Assembly (NCBI RefSeq): GCF_024460475.1 | Contig: NZ_JANFYN010000071.1 | Location: 1-6,956 of the forward strand | Source: Holdemanella sp. MSK.7.32 | GTDB lineage: Bacteria > Bacillota_I > Bacilli_A > Erysipelotrichales > Erysipelotrichaceae | Length of the DNA stretch: 6,956 bases | Direction: 5' to 3' | In this document: positions 1-4,874 of the stretch, piece after piece | How positions within the stretch are numbered: position 1 is the first letter of the stretch | Layout: every line of letters starts with the position of its first letter | The notes under the pieces: model-generated | Told to the model about the DNA's origin: nothing | The model's database searches: none | Seen by the model: only the letters and a program-made list of their open reading frames with translations | Translations under genes and position numbers: made by a program

Positions 1-51
1 TAATTTACAACAACAATATACTTACATTAAAATGTCTAACTTTTAGTCGTC

Positions 52-60
52 TGTTACTAT
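52..60 (+). promoter_or_regulatory. Candidate extended -10 promoter for uxaC
   Basis: TGTTACTAT fits an extended -10 element (TGn followed by TACTAT at 55-60). The hexamer 17 bases upstream (about 32-37) is not a convincing -35. A start near 67 would give a leader of about 75 bases that begins almost directly with the hairpin at 71-106. The region is AT-rich, so chance matches are common, and uxaC could also be read from an upstream promoter outside the window. Confidence 0.35.
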
Positions 61-70
61 ATATAAAAAA

Positions 71-106
71 GGATCGATATTCTATTTTTCCTATGAATAT
101 CGGTCC
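71..106. terminator. Strong 12-bp hairpin ahead of uxaC; terminator-like on the minus strand
   Basis: Positions 71-82 pair with 95-106 over 12 base pairs including one G-U, with a 12-base loop. Read on the minus strand the stem is followed by a run of six T (70-65) and more AT, which is the classic intrinsic terminator form. Read on the plus strand the tail (atattacttt) is poor. It could stop antisense transcription coming through uxaC, act as a weak bidirectional terminator for a gene to the left, or be a 5' structure in the uxaC mRNA. Which role is real cannot be told from this window. Confidence 0.45.
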
Positions 107-142
107 ATATTACTTTAAAACAACTAGAAAGCAGGAATATAT

Positions 143-1546
143 ATGAAACAATTTATGGATAAAGATTTCTTATTATCTACGCCAATCGCACAAAAGTTGT
201 ATCATGAATACGCTGAAAATATGTCAATTATTGACTATCATTGTCACTTGGATCCAAAAGAAATTTATGAGGATCGTCAGTTTGAAAATATAACACAAGT
301 ATGGCTTGGTGGGGATCACTATAAATGGCGTCAAATGCGCTCGAATGGTGTAGAGGAAAAATATATTACAGGAAATGCATCGGATCGTGAAAAATTCCAA
401 AAGTGGGCCGAAACATTGGAAATGGCGATTGGCAACCCTTTATATCATTGGTCTCATTTAGAGCTTAAAAAATATTTTGGTTATGAAGGTTACTTAAATG
501 GCGATACAGCGGAAGAAGTATGGAATTTATGTAATGAAAAATTGAAGGGTATGAGTGCGCGTAGTTTAATTCAAAACTCGAATGTTAAATTATTATGTAC
601 TACAGATGATCCGGCAGACTCTTTAGAATGGCATAAAAAGATAGTTGAAGATGATTCTTTTGATGTTAAAGTTCTTCCAGCATGGCGTCCAGATAAAGCT
701 ATGAGTTTAGAAAAGCCAGACTACTTGGAGTACTTAACTCGTTTAAGTTCAGTAAGTGGAATTGAAATCCATAGTTTTGAAACATTGATTAAAGCTCTAA
801 AGAATCGAATGGATTTCTTTGAAGCCAATGGATGTTGTGTAAGTGATCATGGATTAGAGTATGTAATGTATAAACCAGCATCGCTTGAAACGGTTGAGGA
901 AATCTTTGCGAAGCGTTTCAATGGTGAGTCTATTACGCATGAGGAAGAGTTAGTGTTTAAAACTGCATTTATGGTGACTTTAGGTAAAGAATACAATAAG
1001 AAGAATTGGGTGATGCAACTACACTATGGTGTTAAGCGTGACAACAACAAGGCTGTATTTAATAAGTTAGGTCCAGATGCAGGTATTGATTGTATCAATA
1101 ACTTTGCACCTTCAAGTGAAATGGCAGATTATCTAAATGCACTTGCGATCACGGATGAGTTGCCTAAAACAATTCTATATTCTTTAAATCCAATGGATAA
1201 TGCGGCCATTGGCACAATTATTGGTTGCTTCCAAGATTCTAGCAACATTGGAAAGATTCAACAAGGCTCTGCATGGTGGTTTAATGACCACAAAACAGGT
1301 ATGACAGATCAGATGACGTCTTTGGCAAATCTTGGCTTATTATCAAACTTTGTCGGTATGTTAACGGATTCACGTAGTTTCTTGTCGTATACACGTCATG
1401 AGTATTTCCGCCGTATTCTTTGTGAATTATTAGGTAATTGGGTAGAAAATGGTGAATATCCAGCCGATTATAAAGCTTTAGAAAAGATTGTTAAGGGGAT
1501 TTCATATAATAATGCAGTCCGTTATTTTGGCTTTGACGTAAAATAA
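143..1546 (+). CDS. uxaC: Glucuronate (uronate) isomerase
   Basis: This 467-residue cytoplasmic enzyme belongs to the UxaC family, which converts D-glucuronate to D-fructuronate and D-galacturonate to D-tagaturonate, the first step of hexuronate catabolism. The length is the family norm. The amidohydrolase-like metal motif His-x-His is visible at H33 and H35 (DYHCHLDP), followed by the family segments TTDDP near 153-157, AWRPDK near 180-185, and a conserved C-terminal block with SAWWFND and LTDSRSFLSYTRHEYFRR. The ATG at 143 is preceded by GCAGGA at 132-137 with suitable spacing. The gene stands alone before a strong terminator; no uxuA, uxuB, kdgK or kdgA is in the window. It lies tail to tail with the araC gene. 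Supplying a uronate sink next to a hexuronide-type transporter operon suggests shared use, but no shared regulatory site is visible. Confidence 0.97.
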   Translation: MKQFMDKDFLLSTPIAQKLYHEYAENMSIIDYHCHLDPKEIYEDRQFENITQVWLGGDHYKWRQMRSNGVEEKYITGNASDREKFQKWAETLEMAIGNPLYHWSHLELKKYFGYEGYLNGDTAEEVWNLCNEKLKGMSARSLIQNSNVKLLCTTDDPADSLEWHKKIVEDDSFDVKVLPAWRPDKAMSLEKPDYLEYLTRLSSVSGIEIHSFETLIKALKNRMDFFEANGCCVSDHGLEYVMYKPASLETVEEIFAKRFNGESITHEEELVFKTAFMVTLGKEYNKKNWVMQLHYGVKRDNNKAVFNKLGPDAGIDCINNFAPSSEMADYLNALAITDELPKTILYSLNPMDNAAIGTIIGCFQDSSNIGKIQQGSAWWFNDHKTGMTDQMTSLANLGLLSNFVGMLTDSRSFLSYTRHEYFRRILCELLGNWVENGEYPADYKALEKIVKGISYNNAVRYFGFDVK

Positions 1547-1559
1547 AAATATGTAAGAG

Positions 1560-1597
1560 AAAACGTACTTCTTGGTAGTGTGAAGTACGTTTTTTTT
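1560..1597 (+). terminator. Rho-independent terminator of uxaC
   Basis: Positions 1560-1571 pair with 1582-1593 as a perfect 12-bp stem around a 10-base loop, followed by a T run to 1597, starting 14 bases after the uxaC stop. The 5' arm begins with A residues that pair with the T run. Read leftward the stem is followed by a T-rich stretch (CTCTTACATATTTTT), so it may also stop transcription from the opposing araC gene. Its T tract overlaps the stop codon of the araC remnant. Confidence 0.92.
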
Positions 1598-1712
1598 ATC
1601 GAATTTCTTCTTTGAATTCACTTGGTGTTTTATTCATGACTTTCTTAAAAATCTTGATAAAGTAATTTACATCGGGTATACCACAATATTGGGCAATGTT
1701 TTGATTCTGCAT
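1596..1712 (-). pseudogene. Remnant of a second AraC-family regulator (C-terminal helix-turn-helix end)
   Basis: Reading leftward from an ATG at 1712 to a TAA at 1598-1596 gives 38 codons that match the last third of an AraC-type DNA-binding domain: NIAQYCGIPDVNYF, then IKIFKKVMNKTPSEF, then a short basic tail. This is the second helix-turn-helix plus the TPSEF signature. It is not the tail of the neighbouring gene, which has its own complete version (GFGSYNHFFRAFKK, then GMTPSEY), and the two are in different frames. The DVNYFIKIFKK form is typical of YesN-like response regulators. Nothing upstream of about residue 1 looks like the missing part, because there the frame runs out of phase through the intact araC gene. 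The ATG sits one base after the araC stop, so coupled translation of a micro-protein is possible, but no good ribosome-binding site is seen. A decayed gene end is more likely. Confidence 0.75.
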
Positions 1713-1713
1713 A

Positions 1714-2550
1714 TTATGAACTTCTAGCTTCATTTTTAATGGTTTTGAAATATTCACTAGGTGTCATTCCATATTCTTTTTTGAATGCACGAAAGAAATG
1801 ATTATAGCTTCCAAAGCCACTCATTTTGTATACTTCTGTCAAAGGAATTGCCTGTTCAATTAATCTGCAACAATAATCCAGTCGAGCTTTGACAATGTAA
1901 TGATGAATTGTTTGTCCTGTTTGTTTTTTAAACTCTCTTGAAATGTGTTCGTGTGAAACATAGAATTCATTTTCTAGACGTTCTAAACTTAAGTCTTCTG
2001 TTAAGTGAGATTGAATGTAAAGAAAAACATCATCAAGCATCAAATGATGTCGACTGCCCTTAGAAGTATGAGATTCTGCATGGATGCAAGCACGTAAGGC
2101 AAGGACAATGAACATTTGTAGTATGCCACGCTCAAAAATCGAAGCTGCAAATTGTTGAGGTTGATTACCAAATGAAGTGATTTTACGTGCAAGATTTTTC
2201 ATAAGCATATAGATTTCATTATCAAGACGAACCGAAATTTGTTGAAATGGAACTACGTTGAAACTGAATTCCAAGTTTGTGTTTTCATCCGATAATTCTT
2301 GTAGTAATTCTGAAGAAAGTTGAATCAATAAAAAATCCATAGGAACATGTGAATTAATAAATTCGAGTCTTCCACTTACATTTGGCTTAAAAATAATCAT
2401 ATTTTGTGGCTGTATAGAAAGTGTAGTATCACCGCATTTGAAATTTCCTGAACCGCTTATGATCAGAAATAAATTGTAATTTTTGCCTGAAAAGAAATCT
2501 CGGGTTGCGTTATGATCAAAAAAATAGTGTTTTATGGCATAGTTTAACAA
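1714..2550 (-). CDS. AraC-family transcriptional regulator, probable controller of the divergent operon
   Basis: This 278-residue protein has an N-terminal cupin-like sensor region (roughly residues 20-75, including GSGNFKCG and QPQNMIIFKPN) and a C-terminal AraC DNA-binding domain. The first helix-turn-helix is at about 187-208 (LSLERLENEFYVSHEHISREF), and the second at about 237-267, ending in GMTPSEY. The start was set at the TTG at 2550, because GGGAGGTG sits five bases upstream and a good promoter lies just beyond. A longer reading frame back to 2634 would begin inside the cre palindrome and upstream of that promoter, so it is unlikely. The gene is divergent from the transporter operon and is followed after one base by an AraC remnant. 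Family members usually bind a sugar or related small effector and activate the neighbouring operon. The effector here is unknown; a uronide or glucuronide is the obvious guess. Confidence 0.93.
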   Translation of the reverse strand: MLNYAIKHYFFDHNATRDFFSGKNYNLFLIISGSGNFKCGDTTLSIQPQNMIIFKPNVSGRLEFINSHVPMDFLLIQLSSELLQELSDENTNLEFSFNVVPFQQISVRLDNEIYMLMKNLARKITSFGNQPQQFAASIFERGILQMFIVLALRACIHAESHTSKGSRHHLMLDDVFLYIQSHLTEDLSLERLENEFYVSHEHISREFKKQTGQTIHHYIVKARLDYCCRLIEQAIPLTEVYKMSGFGSYNHFFRAFKKEYGMTPSEYFKTIKNEARSS

Positions 2551-2555
2551 AATTA

Positions 2556-2563
2556 CACCTCCC
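2556..2563 (-). promoter_or_regulatory. Ribosome-binding site fixing the TTG start of the AraC gene
   Basis: Read leftward, GGGAGGTG is followed by five bases (TAATT) and TTG at 2550-2548. It is the only strong ribosome-binding site in the region on this strand and decides for a 278-residue product rather than the 306-residue maximum frame. Confidence 0.85.
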
Positions 2564-2571
2564 TTAATTAC

Positions 2572-2600
2572 ATAATATATCAATTTATGATAGTTTTCAA
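2572..2600 (-). promoter_or_regulatory. Sigma-A-type promoter of the AraC gene
   Basis: Read leftward, TTGAAA (2600-2595) and TATTAT (2577-2572) are separated by exactly 17 bases. Transcription would start near 2565, just ahead of the ribosome-binding site, giving a leader of only about 15 bases. The promoter is overlaid by the direct repeats at 2579-2607, so the regulator may control its own synthesis. Confidence 0.7.
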
Positions 2601-2607
2601 TCAATTT
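2579..2607 (+). promoter_or_regulatory. Candidate AraC-family operator: direct repeat with 21-bp period
   Basis: ATCAATTT occurs at 2579-2586 and again at 2600-2607, start to start 21 bases. Each copy is followed two or three bases later by GATA (2589-2592 and 2611-2614). Two direct half-sites two helical turns apart is the usual arrangement for dimeric AraC-family activators, and the downstream copy ends five bases before the weak -35 at 2613 of the transporter operon. The site also covers the araC promoter. The repeat units are AT-rich, so chance is possible, but position and spacing agree with function. Confidence 0.55.
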
Positions 2608-2612
2608 TTCGA

Positions 2613-2641
2613 TATGAAACGAAAGCGCTTTCAATTACAAT
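2613..2641 (+). promoter_or_regulatory. Candidate promoter of the transporter-hydrolase-reductase operon
   Basis: TACAAT at 2636-2641 is a good -10. The hexamer 17 bases upstream, TATGAA at 2613-2618, is a poor -35, as expected for a promoter that needs an activator. Transcription would start near 2648, about 58 bases before the transporter ATG. The direct repeat abuts the -35 and the cre palindrome fills the spacer. Confidence 0.55.
2620..2633 (+). promoter_or_regulatory. Catabolite-responsive element (cre), CcpA/LacI-type operator
   Basis: GAAAGCGCTTTC at 2621-2632 is a perfect 12-bp palindrome. With flanks it reads TGAAAGCGCTTTCG on the minus strand, matching the cre consensus (TGWAANCGNTNWCA) in all but the last base. 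It lies between the -35 and -10 of the operon promoter, where bound CcpA would block polymerase, and about 56 bases upstream of the araC start point. A dedicated LacI-family repressor encoded elsewhere is an alternative. No similar site is visible upstream of uxaC. Confidence 0.8.
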
Positions 2642-2690
2642 ATGCGTAGAAAAGGATGAATAGTCCTTATGAATTGTGTTGGTGAATAAT

Positions 2691-2696
2691 AGGAGG
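2691..2696 (+). promoter_or_regulatory. Ribosome-binding site fixing the transporter start
   Basis: AGGAGG lies nine bases before the ATG at 2706. The reading frame is open back to a TTG at 2676, which would lie upstream of this site, so the ATG at 2706 is the start. Confidence 0.85.
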
Positions 2697-2705
2697 AAAA
2701 AACAC

Positions 2706-4094
2706 ATGAACAAAAAAAATAATGTTCGTCCCTTCTCTATGAAGGATAAGATCGGTTATACATTAGGCGATCTTGGATGTTGCTTTACTGAGCAATATCG
2801 TGCAATGTATTTGTCAGTATTTTACACTTTGGTTTTGCAGGTAAATCCATTTCATGTTGGTATCTTGATGTTGATCACAAAAATCTGGGATGCCATTAAC
2901 GACCCCATTATTGGAGCTATTGTGGATTCACGTAAGGCATCAAAAGGTGGTAAATTTATTCCTTGGATTCGTGTCTTCTCATTTCCAATGGCTGTACTTT
3001 GCATATTAGGATTTGTGAATGTCAGCAATTTGAATTACGGTTTACGTTTAGCTTATATGTTTATTACTTACGTATTATATGAAGCTTTATATACTTGTGT
3101 TAACGTTCCATTCGGTACATTATCAAGTGTTATGACAGACAATGTAAATGAGCGTACAGCCCTTTCTCGTTACCGTAGTCTAGGTGGAACGATTTTTATG
3201 ACAGTAATGGTTATGGTTGGCCCATTGTTCTTATATATTGATAATAAACCAGTGGCAGGACGCTTCTTAATGTTGGCTTGCATTTGTGCTTTACTTGGTT
3301 TACTTTGTCTTCAAATTACTTGTGTTTGGTGTAAAGAACGTGTCGAAGTTCCTGAACGTCCCGAAGGACAAAAATTGAATTACTTAAATGTATTAAAAGA
3401 AATCTCTCACAACAAAGCACTATTAGGCGTTATGTTCTTTAGTTTAATTGGGATGATCGGAGCTTCTGTTGTGAATGGATTAAATACATATCTTTATAAA
3501 GATTATTTTGGAAATATTAAAATTCAAGCTATTTCAGGTATGTTAAGTGTTTTATATGCCGTTATTGCCTTTGCGATTACTCAACCATTAGCTAATAAAT
3601 TTGGTAAAAAAGAATGGTGCTGTATGGGAGCTGGATTTGCCGCTGTTGTATTTGGCGTATTGTTCTTTATTCCACTTCACAATCCAGTGATGTTTATTGT
3701 TATTAATGGTATTTGTTTCTTAGGTGCATCAGGTATGCAAGTATTGGTTTGGGCAATGGTAAATGATTCAATCGATTACCACGAATTAAAGACAGGTGAA
3801 AGAAATGAAGGTATTGTGTATTCTACATATTCATTCTTCCGTAAATTAGCAAGTGCAATTTCTGGAAGTTTATCAAGTTTTGTTCTAGGTGCGATTGGCT
3901 ATAATGTAACAGCAGGGGCAATTCAAACAACACAAGTTGTAAATTCAATTTGGAAAAGCTACACAGGAATTTACTTTGTAGGATATGGCTTGGCTGTTGC
4001 GGTATTATACTTCGTATATCCACTAACAAAGAAGAAAACAGCTGAAATGCTTGAAGAATTAAAAGTTCGTCGTTCTTCAAAGGAGAATGTATAA
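2706..4094 (+). CDS. GPH-family (MelB-like) cation:glycoside/hexuronide symporter
   Basis: This 462-residue integral membrane protein has about 12 hydrophobic segments and belongs to the glycoside-pentoside-hexuronide:cation symporter branch of the major facilitator superfamily. The family hallmark WDAINDPIIG is at 61-70. Its D62 and D66 match the cation-binding pair of MelB and are followed by a GGKFIPWI loop (81-88). The second half carries the typical NDSIDYHELKTGERNEG block (353-369). By my alignment the sugar-binding Asp of MelB helix I is replaced by Cys26 here, consistent with a substrate other than melibiose. It is the first gene of a three-gene operon, with three bases between its stop and the next start, and its 3' end contains the ribosome-binding site of the hydrolase. 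Import of a hexuronide or glucuronide by Na+ or H+ coupling is the likely role; the substrate is inferred from context only. Confidence 0.93.
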   Translation: MNKKNNVRPFSMKDKIGYTLGDLGCCFTEQYRAMYLSVFYTLVLQVNPFHVGILMLITKIWDAINDPIIGAIVDSRKASKGGKFIPWIRVFSFPMAVLCILGFVNVSNLNYGLRLAYMFITYVLYEALYTCVNVPFGTLSSVMTDNVNERTALSRYRSLGGTIFMTVMVMVGPLFLYIDNKPVAGRFLMLACICALLGLLCLQITCVWCKERVEVPERPEGQKLNYLNVLKEISHNKALLGVMFFSLIGMIGASVVNGLNTYLYKDYFGNIKIQAISGMLSVLYAVIAFAITQPLANKFGKKEWCCMGAGFAAVVFGVLFFIPLHNPVMFIVINGICFLGASGMQVLVWAMVNDSIDYHELKTGERNEGIVYSTYSFFRKLASAISGSLSSFVLGAIGYNVTAGAIQTTQVVNSIWKSYTGIYFVGYGLAVAVLYFVYPLTKKKTAEMLEELKVRRSSKENV

Positions 4095-4097
4095 TTT

Positions 4098-4853
4098 ATG
4101 AATATTTTGCAAGTTGAATTTAAAAATCGCTCGGGTCATACTCTGCGTGGAGTTGTGACTTTGCCAGATGTAGAAGGACCCGTACCATTTGTGGTCCATC
4201 TACATGGTTTTGGTGGCAGTTGCAGTGGTTATAAATCCATGTATACACATATGTCGCGTGCTTTGGCAAAGCAAGGAATTGGTAGTGTACGATTTAGCTT
4301 TTATGGAAATGGCGAAAGTGATGGCGAATTTGAAGATATGAGTTTTGACGGTCTATATGAAGACACAGAAGATATCTTTGCGTGGGCTGCTAAACAGCCT
4401 TATGTTGATGCAGAAAAGATTTTCCTTTCCGGACAAAGTATGGGTGGATATATTGCCGCTTCTTGTGGACCTAAAATTCAGCCATATGGTTTGATTCTAT
4501 TATGTCCAGGAGCGGGTATGTGGTTTGGCTGTGCTCAAAACGCAGATGCCGTTATGCAGACAGGAAAAGATTATGCAGATGTGGAAGGACTATGTTACAA
4601 GATGTCATTTAATTATGAAATGGCAAAACATCCAGATCCTTTTACAGAAGCGACAGGATTTAATGGTCCCGTATTGTTAGTGCGTGCTGCTGATGATAAA
4701 TTGGTCGATGATAAAACGCTTAAGAGTTACGCAAAGGTGTATCAAAATGCGCAATGTCATACATTAGAAAAAGGTGGACATAACTTTGCATCATTACTAG
4801 CTCGTGCAGAAGTAGAAGAAGTGGTTGCTTCTTTTATCTACAAGCATATTTAG
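4098..4853 (+). CDS. Alpha/beta hydrolase, feruloyl/cinnamoyl-esterase-like
   Basis: This 251-residue cytoplasmic protein without a signal peptide has a complete alpha/beta-hydrolase core. The oxyanion-hole motif HGFGG is at 36-40, the nucleophile elbow GQSMG at 112-116 (Ser114), the acid is probably Asp200 in RAADDKLVD, and the base is His228 in KGGHNF. The segment FSFYGNGESDGEFED (66-80) and a small cap region (about 125-185) resemble bacterial cinnamoyl/feruloyl esterases such as Est1E. An AGGAGA site at 4081-4086, inside the transporter gene, serves the ATG at 4098. The gene lies between a hexuronide-type transporter and an ene-reductase, so its substrate is probably an ester entering through that transporter. 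Candidates are the acyl-glucuronide ester of conjugated bilirubin or a hydroxycinnamate ester. The fold and triad are certain; the substrate is inference. Confidence 0.9.
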   Translation: MNILQVEFKNRSGHTLRGVVTLPDVEGPVPFVVHLHGFGGSCSGYKSMYTHMSRALAKQGIGSVRFSFYGNGESDGEFEDMSFDGLYEDTEDIFAWAAKQPYVDAEKIFLSGQSMGGYIAASCGPKIQPYGLILLCPGAGMWFGCAQNADAVMQTGKDYADVEGLCYKMSFNYEMAKHPDPFTEATGFNGPVLLVRAADDKLVDDKTLKSYAKVYQNAQCHTLEKGGHNFASLLARAEVEEVVASFIYKHI

Positions 4854-4874
4854 AAACAATAGGAGGTTTTCTAT

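Noticed and set aside
1714..1760. The AraC remnant as a frameshifted continuation of the neighbouring araC gene
   Set aside because: The intact gene already has a complete second helix-turn-helix and TPSEY end; the remnant repeats that segment with a different sequence rather than continuing it.
2656..2685. Nine-codon leader frame (MNSPYELCW, then stop) just before the transporter ribosome-binding site
   Set aside because: The only purine-rich stretch touches its ATG with no spacing, so translation is doubtful. There is no run of codons suggesting attenuation and no clear terminator/antiterminator pair.
2652..2694. Small hairpin (2652-2656 with 2664-2668), or pairing of TCCT at 2664 with the AGGA of the ribosome-binding site
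   Set aside because: The pairings are only four or five bases long or need a bulge, and would occur by chance in such sequence; there is not enough to call a riboswitch or RNA switch.
3823..4080. Minus-strand open frame of 85 codons inside the transporter gene
   Set aside because: It lies opposite a clear transporter coding region and shows no recognisable domain or ribosome-binding site.
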